A DNA stretch of 64,000 bases from Psychrobacter sp. FME6 (GCF_014861365.1 NZ_RRYW01000005.1:1-64000), one strand, 5' to 3'; numbered from the stretch's first letter, positions 7,762-17,903 are shown. Made by a program: numbers and translations. Notes: a model not told the origin generated them from the sequence alone.

Positions 7762-9975
7762 ATGATGAAAAAACAACCAGCACAGTGGTTACTCAGTGCC
7801 GCGTCAGTGGGCGTCGCCGGTATCATTCTCGCCCAGAGCTATGGCACTGCGGTAGCAGAAACCAATACTGGGAGCTTTGTACAGACGCCTGAACAAAAAG
7901 TCACCACCCGCCAAGTAGCTGCCTTGCTGGATCGTAGCCATTATCTCAATCAGCCGCTCGATAGCGAGACAGGTAGCGAGATTTTATCTATGTATATTGA
8001 TAGCCTTGATCCAAACCATACGTTGTTTTTGCAGTCGGATGTCGATGAATTTAAGAAAAAATATGCTGATGAATTTGGTGCGCGCCTCAAACGCGGAGAC
8101 TTGTCTGCAGGGGTAGAAGTGTTTGAACGTTATCGTAAACGCTCGAACGAGTATTTTGTGATGGCAAGCAAAATGCTAAAAACAGACTTAGATTTGACCA
8201 GTAAAGACACCATCGTCCTCGACCGTGAAAAGCTCAAGCATTTTAAAACCAAAAAAGAGCAGCGTGATTATTGGTCGCGTCAGCTGAAATTTCAGTTGAT
8301 GAGTATTACTTTGGGTCAAGAAGATGAGAAAGCCAAAGAAAAAGTATTTTTAAGCAATCCAGATATTACTCGTGGACAGGATTTGGTGCGTAACGATAAG
8401 CGTACGCCAAGTGAGATTTTACAAAACCGTTTGTCGCGGCAGCAAGAGCAGTCTAAACGTCTCAAAGATGATGAAATCATGGAGACCATCTTAAACACAG
8501 CGATGCTGACTTATGATCCGCACAGCAACTACTATGCCCCGGTTCAAGCCAATGAATTACAAATCCAATCCAGCCTACAATTAGAGGGGATCGGGGTTTC
8601 TATTCGCCCTGACCGTAAAAACCCAGATTATACTCGTATCGTGACGTTAGTGGACGGTGGCCCAGCGGCGAAATCTGGTCAGATTAAGCCCAATGACTTA
8701 ATTGTGGGTATCGCAAAAGATGGGGAGACCATGACTGATGTGGTCGGCTGGTCGACACGTGAGATTGTCAGTTTGATTCGAGGTAAGCGTGGTACCTCAG
8801 TCACGCTCAAGCTGCGTCAGCCTAATACGCCGGACGCCAGCGCCCGTAACGTGACCGTGGTTCGTGACATCATTCAGCAAGAAGAATCAGGCGTTACTCA
8901 GCGTATCGTCGAAGTCCAGCGTCCTAATATTGACAAAACACCCAAGCGTATCGGCGTACTTGAAATCCCGAGTTTTTATTTAAATTATCGTGCCCGCCGT
9001 AATGGCGAAAACTATCGTAGTGTCAGTATCGATACCGAAAAAGCACTGAAAGAGCTGAATAAAGAAAATATTGATGGTTTGGTGGTTGATCTGCGTAATA
9101 ACCCAGGCGGCTCGTTAGATGAAGTGGCCAAAATGCTGGGCTTCTTTATTAAGAGTGGACCGATGGTACAAATCCGTGACAACCGCGGCAATATTCAGGT
9201 CTATCGTGACGATGATGGTGGCGAACAGCTTTATGACGGCAAGGTAGTGGTGTTGACCAACCTAGCATCGGCATCTGCCAGTGAAATCTTCGCTGCTGCT
9301 ATTCAAGACTATGGTCGTGGCTTGGTGGTCGGCAGTACCACAACAGGTAAAGGCTCTGCACAAATTCAACTCGATAGCTTGGCATTGGGTTCAGCGACTT
9401 TAACGCAGCGTAAGTTTTACCGTATTACTGGTGGTAGTACGCAGAATAAAGGCGTTGTGCCTGACGTTGAGTTGGTCAATATCTATGATGACGCAACCTT
9501 TGGCGAGCGCGCGCAGAAAAAAGCGTTGCCTTGGGATACCATTAAAACCGCTCCTTACAAACCTGAAGGCAAGTTTTCTGACGACACTTTAGCCACCCTA
9601 AATCAGCAGTCCAAAATTCGTCAACAGAAAAACCCGCAGTTTACTTACTTATCAACGCTCAACGATATTCGTGATATGGATGATGAAAAGAAGGCGGTTA
9701 ATCTCGATATCAATAGCCGCCGCGCCAAGATGCAGCTGATTGAAAAACGCTCATTGGAAGCGGAAAACAAACGCCTCATCGCCTCTGGTGAGCGCCCGTA
9801 TTCCAATTGGAATACCTATCAAGCAGCAATGGATGCAAAATTTGAAGAGCGCAGTCAAATGAAAGCCAATGAACGCCCAGAGTTGCCCGAAGACGAGGTA
9901 TTCATTAATGAAGCGGCCTATATCATGCTCAGCGCTGAACCCAAAGAACTGCTTAGCCCAGAAGAGAAGCTATAG
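7762..9975 (+). CDS. prc: Carboxy-terminal processing protease Prc/Tsp
   Basis: This 737-residue periplasmic serine protease of the S41 family has a signal peptide (MMKKQ..., hydrophobic to about residue 30). A PDZ domain follows at about 275-365 with the LEGIGVSI block. The catalytic Ser/Lys dyad is inferred as Ser505 in SASASEI and Lys530 in TGKGS; the 25-residue spacing matches E. coli Tsp. A long C-terminal helical region (DUF3340-type) completes it. It degrades or trims periplasmic proteins from their C-termini, including cell wall hydrolases in other species. It is monocistronic. A 30-bp perfect palindrome lies 40 bp downstream. Confidence 0.93.
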   Translation: MMKKQPAQWLLSAASVGVAGIILAQSYGTAVAETNTGSFVQTPEQKVTTRQVAALLDRSHYLNQPLDSETGSEILSMYIDSLDPNHTLFLQSDVDEFKKKYADEFGARLKRGDLSAGVEVFERYRKRSNEYFVMASKMLKTDLDLTSKDTIVLDREKLKHFKTKKEQRDYWSRQLKFQLMSITLGQEDEKAKEKVFLSNPDITRGQDLVRNDKRTPSEILQNRLSRQQEQSKRLKDDEIMETILNTAMLTYDPHSNYYAPVQANELQIQSSLQLEGIGVSIRPDRKNPDYTRIVTLVDGGPAAKSGQIKPNDLIVGIAKDGETMTDVVGWSTREIVSLIRGKRGTSVTLKLRQPNTPDASARNVTVVRDIIQQEESGVTQRIVEVQRPNIDKTPKRIGVLEIPSFYLNYRARRNGENYRSVSIDTEKALKELNKENIDGLVVDLRNNPGGSLDEVAKMLGFFIKSGPMVQIRDNRGNIQVYRDDDGGEQLYDGKVVVLTNLASASASEIFAAAIQDYGRGLVVGSTTTGKGSAQIQLDSLALGSATLTQRKFYRITGGSTQNKGVVPDVELVNIYDDATFGERAQKKALPWDTIKTAPYKPEGKFSDDTLATLNQQSKIRQQKNPQFTYLSTLNDIRDMDDEKKAVNLDINSRRAKMQLIEKRSLEAENKRLIASGERPYSNWNTYQAAMDAKFEERSQMKANERPELPEDEVFINEAAYIMLSAEPKELLSPEEKL

Positions 9976-10014
9976 AATAAATAGGATGTATTGAGCTATA
10001 AAAACAGCTATATA

Positions 10015-10044
10015 AATCGATGTAAGCATATGCTTACATCGATT
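10015..10044. other. 30-bp perfect palindrome
   Basis: The half-site AATCGATGTAAGCAT is followed immediately by its exact reverse complement. It lies 40 bp after the prc stop. There is no T-run on either side, so it is either a weak hairpin that protects or ends the prc transcript, or a protein-binding site. Confidence 0.7.
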
Positions 10045-10261
10045 GACGTTTATACCTCTTACTAACCATCGGCCAATCTGCGATTATAACTGTACGGCAC
10101 GATTGAACGAAACGGTTCATTGATACTAGGGATTGGTATCTGAAAGATCGCATCAGGGATAGGTGGTTTGCTGGTTAAGGATGATAAGGCTGGATGCCTG
10201 ACAGTTATAGGATGCCCCGGGATTAAGCCTCATATAACGTTAACATGGATGGTTGGTGATA

Positions 10262-10294
10262 AAAGCCGCATAATGCTAGTCGTTATGCGGCTTT
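10262..10294 (+). terminator. Terminator-like hairpin
   Basis: AAAGCCGCATAA pairs with TTATGCGGCTTT across a 9-base loop, but only three T follow. No gene directly precedes it; the nearest upstream plus-strand gene is prc, 290 bp away. It may end a long prc transcript or an unseen small RNA. Confidence 0.5.
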
Positions 10295-10349
10295 GTTACG
10301 TCTGGAAAATAGTAATTAATAAAAAACAGACGATTGAAGCAATAGTCTT

Positions 10350-10376
10350 GTATCGCTTTTAAAGTGACTCCACGAT
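10350..10376 (+). repeat. Degenerate solo end of the MITE-like repeat
   Basis: GTATCGCTTTTAAAGTGACT and the following CCACGATAT resemble the right-end consensus CGGTTTTAAAGTGAATCAAC with a few changes. No core is nearby. Confidence 0.4.
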
Positions 10377-10466
10377 ATCGATAGAAACTTAATCGATAGA
10401 AACTTAATCGATAGAAAATTAAACCCTTCTTATTTTTATAAACCACTCTTTATAAATGACAAACAC

Positions 10467-10502
10467 AAAAAAAGGTCAGTAGACATAGCTACCGACCTTT
10501 TT
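10467..10502 (-). terminator. Rho-independent terminator of slyD
   Basis: On the minus strand AAAAAGGTCGGTAG pairs with CTACTGACCTTTTT with a short loop and a T-run. It lies 66 bp after the slyD stop. Confidence 0.8.
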
Positions 10503-10568
10503 AAACCAGATAATAAGCGAATTAACTGCTTATTATTTAGTCATTCTCACTAAATTCTCAAAAAGAGA

Positions 10569-11054
10569 TTAGTGCTCAACGCCACCAGCGCCATGTACAT
10601 GGCCATGGTTTAGCTCGTCTTCAGTAGCAGCACGCACTTCTTGGATTTCAACATCAAAGGTCAGACGCTTACCAGCCAATGGATGGTTTGCATCAACAGT
10701 GACTTCTTGATCGTTTACAGCAGTAACGGTAACTAGCATTACTTGACCACCAGCTTCTGACTGAAACTGCATACCAGGCTGGATGTCGTCAACGCCTTGG
10801 AAGTTATCACGTGGTACATGTTGTACTGCTTGCTCTTGATACTCACCGTAGCCATCAGCAGGCTCAACAACTGCGTTTACTTTTTCGCCAGCAGATTTGC
10901 CTTCTAATTGTTTTTCTAGGCCTGGGATGATATTGCTGTGACCATGTAAATAAGCAAGTGGTTGACCTTCTGGAGATTGGTCAAGGATGTTGCCTTCGTC
11001 ATCTTTTAGCGTGTAATTGAATTGAACGGCAGTGTCTTTTGCGATAGTAGTCAT
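10569..11054 (-). CDS. slyD: FKBP-type peptidyl-prolyl isomerase SlyD
   Basis: This 161-residue cytoplasmic protein has the SlyD order: an FKBP half with YLHGHSNIIPGLE (residues 30-42), the inserted flap chaperone domain (VPRDNFQGVDDIQPGMQF), the second FKBP half with HPLAGKRLTFDVE, and a histidine-bearing end HGHVHGAGG. It catalyses prolyl isomerisation and acts as a folding chaperone; in E. coli the His/Cys-rich tail binds nickel. The tail here is much shorter than in E. coli (196 residues), so metal storage is probably reduced. AGGA lies six bases before the ATG. Monocistronic. Confidence 0.9.
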   Translation of the reverse strand: MTTIAKDTAVQFNYTLKDDEGNILDQSPEGQPLAYLHGHSNIIPGLEKQLEGKSAGEKVNAVVEPADGYGEYQEQAVQHVPRDNFQGVDDIQPGMQFQSEAGGQVMLVTVTAVNDQEVTVDANHPLAGKRLTFDVEIQEVRAATEDELNHGHVHGAGGVEH

Positions 11055-11389
11055 AAAATATCCTAAATATATCGGTGTAAAAAATTAAATACGATTGCAA
11101 TAAACCTAAAAAAGCCAATCAGCCAGCTAAATAGCCACGTCATTAGACAATTATCATCAGTTTATTAAAGTAACTGTAGCAGTTAGCATCTTTAATTGAG
11201 ATGCCTTACATGACTTTCAAGGCGAAAATAATAAAAAATGTCATTTAATTCTAATAAATGTCATATTTGATAGAAACAATCGCTGTTTTCTATTATTTAA
11301 AGGTGGCCAGCAGGGTATTCACGGTTTGTCAGTTGCGTTTTTGGGCGAGGGCTTCTACCATAATGTTAAAAATAAGGATGAAAAAGATT
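11055..11389. other. Intergenic region between slyD and the M61 peptidase
   Basis: The 335-bp spacer lies between divergent genes. The peptidase frame stays open upstream to an ATG at 11258, but that extension (44 residues) has no ribosome site and no family similarity, so I treat it as non-coding. Nothing else was recognised. Confidence 0.45.
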
Positions 11390-13372
11390 ATGACCTCATT
11401 TGCCAATACTGCTAATCGTCAGTCAACGGATACCAATACCATTAACAATCATGCCAATAATATAAACGCTGATATCAGTTATCGGTTCGATTTCGAGCGT
11501 TTTTTAGAACATTTGGTTGATGTGTCGCTCACTTTTACGGCAACAGCCGACTCGCCTCAGCTTTGGTTGCCTGCTTGGATTCCGGGTAGTTACTTGATGC
11601 GTGAGTTTGCCCGCAACATTACCGCGGTGCATTATCGTGTGCTAGGCAGCAAGGCTGATTTTGAAACGCATCGCGCGCCGAAAATAGATAAGAATACTTG
11701 GCAACTACCACAAGTTAAGGCAGGGCAAGCCATAGAAATCCATTATGAAGTGTACTGTTACGATTTATCAGTGCGGACCGCCTATGTCGATCAGCAGCGT
11801 CTATACGGCAACTTTACCTCGCTAGCATTGGCAGTTGAAGGGCAAACACATAAACCTGTACAGGCCAGCTTAATTATTCCAGCTGCATTTTTAGCAGACA
11901 AAGAAGACAGCCGCGTGCTATTGGCATGTGGTTTGGTATCTACTCATTTAAGTCTTGATGGGCAGCACAGTTATGGGCTACAGGCAGACAGCTATCACGA
12001 GTTGATTGATTACCCATTTGAAATCGCAGAGCAGGACGCCTTTGATTTTATTGTTCAAGATAATATGCATCAAACGCTTCATCACCGTTTTTACCTCTCG
12101 GGTAAGCACGATGCCAATATGGGCAGGTTGCAGCAAGATGTTACTCAGATTTGTCAGAGCTACCTAGATTGGTTGGGCGATGCGCCTTTTAATGACTATA
12201 CTTTTATGACTTATGCCAGTGGTCAGGATTATGGTGGACTTGAGCATATCAATTCAACCAGCCTGATTACGCCGCGTCGCGACCTACCAAGTATCGATGA
12301 GCCAAACATACCAAGCACAGATTATCAGCGTTTTTTGGGTTTATGCAGCCATGAATACTTTCATGCATGGTGGGTTAAGACAGTACGCCCAGATGTGATG
12401 TTAGATGTCGATCTACGCCGCGAAGCTTTTACGCCATTGCTATGGGTATTTGAGGGCTTTACTTCTTATATCGATGATTTTATGTTGCAAGCGTCTGGCG
12501 TGATTGATAAGCCCAGCTATCTTAAGCTGCTGGCCGAACAAATCAATCGTTACTATCAAACGGCTGGGCGTGCGCACCAAAGTGTCGCAGAGTCGAGCTT
12601 TGATGCGTGGATTAAACTGTATCGTAACGACGAGAATACAGGCAATGCGGGTATTAGTTACTACAATAAAGGCGCATTGGTGGCATTGTGTTTGGATCTA
12701 ACGTTGCTTGAAAAAACGAATGGTCGCTATCGCTTGTTTGATGTGGTCAAAGCTTTTTATACTCAAGCTAAGAAAAACGACAATAAACGCATCGGTATCA
12801 GTAGTGCCGATATGGGCACGGTGATTGGGCAGTTTATGCCTGCAGCTGACTGGGACAACTTTGAGCAGCGTTATGTCAATGGCGTTGAAGAATTACCGAT
12901 CGAAGCGCTACTAACAGCAAACGGCATTAACCTGCATACCAATACTAAAGAGACTGCTGATAAACAGGTGCCTTGGGGTATTCGTTGTACTGAAACGCCA
13001 GCTGGACTCAAGGTCAACCGCGTGGCACGCGCTAGTGTCGCTGCTAGAGCTGGCATTTCAGCGCATGATGTCATTATTGCGATTGATGGTATCAAAGCTG
13101 ATAGTAAACAGTTGGCAGCGCTTAATAAGGCTGCGCATAATGTCGAATGTTATCTCTTTCGCCGTGATGAGCTAATGTGTGTTAATGTCCAGCCTTTAGC
13201 CGCTAGTGAGGCTGTTGATGCTGTTGATGCTGAAAAAGCATTTCCCCATAAAGTAAGCCTGCATTTAGCAAAAGAGGGAAGCGAGTCTTTGTCAAAAGAC
13301 AGCAGTGAGCACGCAGCGGTAAAAACTGACTGGCAAGCATGGCTTAATGCGATGGAGCGTTATCAAGGCTAG
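11390..13372 (+). CDS. M61-family glycyl aminopeptidase-like protein with PDZ domain
   Basis: The protein is 660 residues from the chosen start. The zinc-binding HEYFH motif is at 321-325, with the third ligand expected in EGFTSYIDDF. An N-terminal beta domain precedes the thermolysin-like core, and a PDZ domain follows (RVARASVAARAGISAHDVI, about residues 540-600). M61 enzymes of this type release N-terminal glycine or alanine in vitro. No signal peptide is visible, so it is probably cytoplasmic. The start at 11390 was chosen because AAGGA lies 11 bases upstream; in-frame ATGs at 11258, 11363 and 11378 are possible. A terminator follows. Confidence 0.85.
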   Translation: MTSFANTANRQSTDTNTINNHANNINADISYRFDFERFLEHLVDVSLTFTATADSPQLWLPAWIPGSYLMREFARNITAVHYRVLGSKADFETHRAPKIDKNTWQLPQVKAGQAIEIHYEVYCYDLSVRTAYVDQQRLYGNFTSLALAVEGQTHKPVQASLIIPAAFLADKEDSRVLLACGLVSTHLSLDGQHSYGLQADSYHELIDYPFEIAEQDAFDFIVQDNMHQTLHHRFYLSGKHDANMGRLQQDVTQICQSYLDWLGDAPFNDYTFMTYASGQDYGGLEHINSTSLITPRRDLPSIDEPNIPSTDYQRFLGLCSHEYFHAWWVKTVRPDVMLDVDLRREAFTPLLWVFEGFTSYIDDFMLQASGVIDKPSYLKLLAEQINRYYQTAGRAHQSVAESSFDAWIKLYRNDENTGNAGISYYNKGALVALCLDLTLLEKTNGRYRLFDVVKAFYTQAKKNDNKRIGISSADMGTVIGQFMPAADWDNFEQRYVNGVEELPIEALLTANGINLHTNTKETADKQVPWGIRCTETPAGLKVNRVARASVAARAGISAHDVIIAIDGIKADSKQLAALNKAAHNVECYLFRRDELMCVNVQPLAASEAVDAVDAEKAFPHKVSLHLAKEGSESLSKDSSEHAAVKTDWQAWLNAMERYQG

Positions 13373-13442
13373 GTGCATTGGTTTGAAAGCTTGGTTTGGA
13401 AGTATTGATCTTAGTTGTTTTTATAACCGTTGATTAAAGATA

Positions 13443-13477
13443 AAAACCTCTGCTAAACAATATTTAGCAGAGGTTTT
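13443..13477. terminator. Bidirectional terminator
   Basis: AAAACCTCTGCTAAA pairs with TTTAGCAGAGGTTTT over a 5-base loop, between the convergent M61 peptidase and DUF305 genes. A-tract and T-tract flanks let it work on both strands. Confidence 0.85.
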
Positions 13478-13536
13478 GTGTAATAGCTATCAGTGTTCTT
13501 AATGTTTTTCAAAAAAACTAAGTATTAAGTCAATAT

Positions 13537-14376
13537 CTAAGAAGCCAGCTCAGGCGATTGATTGTCTGCTTCATCCTCATCACTTTCATCCTCGATACTC
13601 CCATCTTCAATACCTTTATCAGCAATCTTATTAGCCTTAAAATGTTCAATCCAATCTTCCATGCGCTCAATTTCAGCCTGCTGGGTATCGATAATATCTT
13701 GTGCCAATTGCCGCATTTCTTCATCAGTGCCGTATTTTAGCTGAATATTTGCCATCTTTACCGCGCTAATATGGTGCGGCAGCATGCCACGTGCAAATGC
13801 CATGTCAGGGATAGGGTCGGCGATGCCTAATACCATGTTGGCATTCAAGACATCCATACTCCTCTCGTACGCCTGCTGCATCGCTTCAGTATTGGGTTTT
13901 GGCTTGGGCGCATCAGGGTGGCTGGCAAGCCATTTGTTCAAAATATTGATTTCTAATTGCTGGGCGGTGATAATATCTTGGGCAAGGTGACGCATCGCCT
14001 CATCTGAGCCGTATTTTAGTTGGATTTTTGCGAGTTCTAACGCGCCGCGATGATGCCCAAGCATGCTTTTGGCAAAGGCGGTATCAGGATCGTTGTAGCC
14101 CATACCAATCATCATCTCGTCATGCATTCTAGTCATCGACTTTGTATAGTCTTTGAGCATATCAGTCATTTGGCTTTCATCAGCGAGATCTTCGCTTTCC
14201 AAGAGCTCATCATTCGCCTCAACGTCATTCTGACTATCAGCTGTATCAGTAACTGTTGGGCTGGCTGCTTCGCTAGATTTTGCGTCGTTGTCTTCTGTTT
14301 TCGGCTGACAGGCACTCAATATAAGTGCAGCAGAAATACTGCTGGCCAACAAGACAAAACGACGAGAAACAATCAT
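13537..14376 (-). CDS. DUF305 lipoprotein with two DUF305 repeats
   Basis: This 279-residue protein has a lipobox LSAC (Cys23), then an acidic linker, then two DUF305 copies. The first (about 75-155) carries MLGHHRGALELAKIQLKYG and the second (about 170-250) MLPHHISAVKMANIQLKYG. DUF305 domains are ferritin-like four-helix bundles with paired histidines that could bind a metal; they are often found near copper genes, though none is seen here. Lipidation points to the periplasmic face of a membrane. AGGGA lies six bases before the ATG. The tail is strongly acidic. Confidence 0.87.
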   Translation of the reverse strand: MIVSRRFVLLASSISAALILSACQPKTEDNDAKSSEAASPTVTDTADSQNDVEANDELLESEDLADESQMTDMLKDYTKSMTRMHDEMMIGMGYNDPDTAFAKSMLGHHRGALELAKIQLKYGSDEAMRHLAQDIITAQQLEINILNKWLASHPDAPKPKPNTEAMQQAYERSMDVLNANMVLGIADPIPDMAFARGMLPHHISAVKMANIQLKYGTDEEMRQLAQDIIDTQQAEIERMEDWIEHFKANKIADKGIEDGSIEDESDEDEADNQSPELAS

Positions 14377-14570
14377 GACATATCCCTATTATAAAAAATC
14401 GAATGATAAATGAATGAGACCTATGATATATAATCAGCTAAGTGCTGGAGCTTAGCAGATAAACCTTACTCATTCGAGACGCTACGTTTAATAAGTCGTA
14501 ATATAATGACTTTATATTCAAAAGACTCGTTCAATATGCTCGAACCTATTATGCTCGAACTTATAAAATC

Positions 14571-15197
14571 CTAACCGATAACTCCTAACTGCTGGCAGCG
14601 TTCGCTGTTTAAATGAATGCGTACAAACTCACCAACGGCTAAATCGCCCAACTCAAAACCCGCAACTGACCAGCGTATCAAGCGCAGGCAAGGCAGTCCG
14701 ACATGGGCAGTCATACGTCTGACTTGACGATTCTTACCTTCATAAATAGTCAGCATCAACCATGACGTAGGTACGTTTTTACGCTCACGGATAGGTGGCT
14801 CACGCTGCCATAACTCGATGGGCAAGTCGGTTTCTGCTACCATCATCGCAGTCGCAGGCAATGTTTTGCCGTCCTTTAGTTTGACGCCAGAAGTCAGCTC
14901 ATTTAGCTGTGCTGTCGTTGCAGTGCCTTCAACTTGTACCAAGTAAGTTTTACCTTGTTTATGGGTGTTTTTTGCAAAGCTCTTTGCGGATGGTGGTTGG
15001 GTAATGGCTTTATTGACCCGTCCATCGCTGGTCAAAATGAGCAGACCCTCTGAGGTCGCATCGAGCCTGCCAGCAACCCGTAAAGATTTATCGGTAAAAT
15101 ACTGCGAGAGGGTAGTGTGGTTATTATTGCTGTCATCACGAAACTGACTTTGTACCCCATAAGGTTTATTAAATAAAATGAGACTAGAGGTCGGCAT
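14571..15197 (-). CDS. rluE: RluE-type 23S rRNA pseudouridine synthase (RsuA family)
   Basis: The protein is 208 residues from the chosen start. The RsuA/RluB/E/F signature GRLDATSEGLL holds the catalytic aspartate. The opening LILFNKPYGVQSQF and the C-terminal IYEGKNRQVRRMTAHVGLPC match RluE, which modifies U2457 of 23S rRNA in E. coli. There is no S4 domain, as in RluE. The frame is open to an ATG at 15257, but the start at 15197 begins directly at the conserved fold with AGGA 11 bases upstream. Monocistronic. Confidence 0.85.
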   Translation of the reverse strand: MPTSSLILFNKPYGVQSQFRDDSNNNHTTLSQYFTDKSLRVAGRLDATSEGLLILTSDGRVNKAITQPPSAKSFAKNTHKQGKTYLVQVEGTATTAQLNELTSGVKLKDGKTLPATAMMVAETDLPIELWQREPPIRERKNVPTSWLMLTIYEGKNRQVRRMTAHVGLPCLRLIRWSVAGFELGDLAVGEFVRIHLNSERCQQLGVIG

Positions 15198-15384
15198 AAT
15201 ATGGTATTTCCTGAGTTTGCAGCATTCTATTGTGCTTATATGAGACTTACAAGACATTATTTTTTAAATCAACACGATAAGCTATAACTTTATTGATTTT
15301 ATATAAAGTCTTTTTGTTACTTTGCTTATTATTATAACAGTCTTGTGGTTGCGCTATGGTTAAATGGATTTTTTATGATGGTTT

Positions 15385-15475
15385 TATAACTAGGGCGTGC
15401 TTGTCTGCGCTGACAGAAGCTGCGAAAAATGAATCCCAGCAGCACTATATCCTTTTAAAATTGGATCAATCATAT
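15385..15475. repeat. Degenerate MITE-like repeat, copy B
   Basis: The core GCTTGTCTGCGC...TGACAGAAGCTGCG and the right arm TATATCCTTTTAAAATTGGATCAATC are recognisable but diverged, and the left arm is short. This is probably an old, partly deleted copy. Confidence 0.45.
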
Positions 15476-15553
15476 CTTTATCATGATTAATGATGCTATG
15501 TATAATCGCTTAGAATAGATATCAATGTGATTGCTCTTTCATATAATGAACAC

Positions 15554-15588
15554 AAAAAAATGCCCCTCACATCTGAGGGGCATTTTTA
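15554..15588 (-). terminator. Rho-independent terminator of icd copy 1
   Basis: AAAAATGCCCCTCA pairs with TGAGGGGCATTTTT around a 4-base loop. On the minus strand a T-run follows, 96 bp after the icd stop. Confidence 0.88.
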
Positions 15589-15683
15589 TTTTGAACTAAT
15601 AAAGGCTTAAAGATGCTTAAGTAAAAAGCAGTTTGAGCCGATGAACCGAAGCTAATAAAACTAAGCCAAGTTATATCAGCAGA

Positions 15684-17903
15684 TTACAACGATGCTAATG
15701 CTTCATTGAATAAGCTACTTGGACGCATGGTTTGCTCAGCTACTGCTTCATCTGCCAAGTAATAACCTTTAAGATCCATAGGTTTGCCTTGCGCTTCGTT
15801 GAACTGTTTGACGATAGCGTCTTCACTGCTCTCAAGCTTTTGCGCCAGTGGAGCAAATTGTGCTTTTAGCTCGCTATCTTGCTCTTGTGCAGCAAGCTCT
15901 TGAGCCCAGTACATGGCCAGATAGAAATGGCTACCACGGTTATCAAGCTCACCGGTTTTACGTGATGGTGACTTGTCATTTAACAACAGTTTTTCTGTCG
16001 CTTTATCCAGCGTATCAGCCAATATTTTAGCTTTGGGATTGTTGTCATTCGTTGATAAATGCTCCAAAGACTCCGTCAAGGCTAAAAACTCACCCAATGA
16101 ATCCCAACGCAAGTGGTTTTCTTCTACCAGCTGCTGAACGTGTTTCGGTGCAGAACCACCAGCGCCTGTTTCAAACAAACCGCCGCCTTTCATTAGAGGT
16201 ACGACAGACAGCATTTTGGCACTGGTACCTAACTCTAGAATTGGGAACAAATCTGTTAGGTAATCACGTAAAATATTACCGGTGGCAGAGATGGTATCAA
16301 GACCGCGAGCAACGCGCTCTAAGGTATAACGCATGGCACGAACCTGTGACATGATTTCGATGTGCAGGCCGTCGGTATCGTAATCTTTTAGGTACGTTTG
16401 AACCTTTTTGATTAGCTCGTTTTCGTGTGGACGGTAAGGGTCCAACCAGAAGATGACCGGCGTATCTGATTCGCGTGCGCGGCGTACAGCAAGTTTTACC
16501 CAGTCTTGGATAGGCTCGTCTTTGACCTGACACATGCGCCAGATGTCACCTTCTTCGACAGGCTGCTCAAGCAATACTTCACCCGTGTCAACGTCTACAA
16601 TACGAGCGACGCCCGTGTCGCTAGATTCAAAGGTTTTATCGTGTGAGCCGTACTCTTCTGCTTTTTGAGCCATCAAACCAACGTTAGGAACTGTACCCAT
16701 TGTGGTTGGGTCAAAGTTGCCATGCCACTTGCAGAAGTTAATCATTTCTTGGTAAATACGGGCAAAGGTAGACTCAGGCATCACCGCTTTACAGTCATAC
16801 ATTTTGCCATCAGCGCCCCACATTTTACCACCTGAGCGAATCATCGCTGGCATTGACGCATCGACGATCACGTCACTTGGCGAATGGAAGTTGGTAATTC
16901 CTTTATTAGAATCCACCATGGCGAGGCGAGGACGATGCACTTGGCAGGCATGCAGGTCACGTTCAATCTCTTCTTGTAGAGAGGTTGGCAGCTCTTTAAT
17001 TTTGTCGTATAACGAGGCCATACCGTTATTGACGTTGATGCCCAGCTCATCAAACAACGCGCCGTGTTTTTGGAAAGCATCTTTATAATAAGTTTTAACC
17101 GCATGACCGAAGACGATAGGGTGCGATACTTTCATCATCGTGGCTTTTACGTGCAATGAAAATAGGATACCTGCTTCGCGGCAATCTTCCATTTCACGCT
17201 CATAAAAATCAAGCAATGCTTTTTTGCTCATAAACATCAGATCGATGACTTCTTTATCGAGCAGCGCAATTTCTGGTTTTAAGACTTTAGTCTCACCACT
17301 ATCAGTCAACAGCTCCATACGTACTGTACGCGCTTTGTCTAGTGTGAGAGATTGCTCGCCATCATAAAAATCGCCGCTGTGCATGTGCGATACGTGCGTG
17401 CTTGACCATTGCTTCCATTCACCCATAGAGTGCGGATGTTTGCGCGCGTAGTTTTTAACCGCTTTTGGTGCACGGCGGTCTGAGTTACCCTCACGCAATA
17501 CTGGGTTGACCGAGCTGCCTAGGCTTTTGCCATAGCGTTTACGAATTTCTTTTTCTTCTTCGGTTTTAGGATCATCTGGAAAATCAGGTATGGCGAAGCC
17601 TTTGCTTTGTAGCTCTTTGATAGCAGCTTTTAGCTGGCCGACAGAGGCACTGATGTTAGGCAGTTTAATGATGTTGGTGTCTGGATCTTGGGTCAGACGA
17701 CCTAGCTCAGCCAAATTATCAGGAACGCGCTGTTCCTCAGTTAAGTATTCAGGGAATTCAGCCAATACTCGCGCAGCAACAGAAATATCGCTGGTTTCGA
17801 CAGAAACGCCTGCGGTTTGGGTAAATGCTTTGACAATAGGCAAGAATGACAAGGTCGCTAGCGCTGGTGCTTCGTCAGTTTTTGTATAAATAATTTTTGA
17901 CAT
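15684..17903 (-). CDS. icd: Monomeric NADP-dependent isocitrate dehydrogenase, copy 1
   Basis: This 739-residue protein has the length and motifs of the monomeric class of isocitrate dehydrogenase. The citrate-cycle enzyme converts isocitrate to 2-oxoglutarate with NADPH formation. The substrate-site block [15 protein letters not shown] is at residues 132-146. Ser130, Arg137 and Arg143 line up with Ser132, Arg139 and Arg145 of the Azotobacter enzyme. The C-terminal [18 protein letters not shown] block is also intact. A second copy lies immediately upstream on the same strand, and each has its own terminator. AAGGA lies 11 bases before the ATG. Confidence 0.93.
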   Translation of the reverse strand: MSKIIYTKTDEAPALATLSFLPIVKAFTQTAGVSVETSDISVAARVLAEFPEYLTEEQRVPDNLAELGRLTQDPDTNIIKLPNISASVGQLKAAIKELQSKGFAIPDFPDDPKTEEEKEIRKRYGKSLGSSVNPVLREGNSDRRAPKAVKNYARKHPHSMGEWKQWSSTHVSHMHSGDFYDGEQSLTLDKARTVRMELLTDSGETKVLKPEIALLDKEVIDLMFMSKKALLDFYEREMEDCREAGILFSLHVKATMMKVSHPIVFGHAVKTYYKDAFQKHGALFDELGINVNNGMASLYDKIKELPTSLQEEIERDLHACQVHRPRLAMVDSNKGITNFHSPSDVIVDASMPAMIRSGGKMWGADGKMYDCKAVMPESTFARIYQEMINFCKWHGNFDPTTMGTVPNVGLMAQKAEEYGSHDKTFESSDTGVARIVDVDTGEVLLEQPVEEGDIWRMCQVKDEPIQDWVKLAVRRARESDTPVIFWLDPYRPHENELIKKVQTYLKDYDTDGLHIEIMSQVRAMRYTLERVARGLDTISATGNILRDYLTDLFPILELGTSAKMLSVVPLMKGGGLFETGAGGSAPKHVQQLVEENHLRWDSLGEFLALTESLEHLSTNDNNPKAKILADTLDKATEKLLLNDKSPSRKTGELDNRGSHFYLAMYWAQELAAQEQDSELKAQFAPLAQKLESSEDAIVKQFNEAQGKPMDLKGYYLADEAVAEQTMRPSSLFNEALASL

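Larger units (their letters stand above)
9976..10568. other. Gene-free region between prc and slyD
   Basis: The 593 bp hold no convincing gene. They contain a 30-bp palindrome (10015-10044), a terminator-like hairpin (10262-10294), three imperfect copies of ATCGATAGAAACTTA (about 10375-10423), a solo repeat end (10350-10376) and the slyD terminator (10467-10502). A 64-codon open frame at 10168 has no ribosome site or recognisable product. Confidence 0.5.
15198..15683. other. Intergenic region with a degenerate repeat and the first icd terminator
   Basis: The 486 bp hold a degraded MITE-like repeat (15385-15475) and a terminator at 15554-15588. No gene is seen. Confidence 0.5.

Noticed and set aside
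10168-10362. 64-codon plus-strand frame after prc
   Set aside because: It spans a terminator-like hairpin and a repeat end, lacks a ribosome site and shows no recognisable product.
16052-16354. Open frames opposite the icd genes
   Set aside because: Antisense shadows of two intact, well-conserved enzymes.
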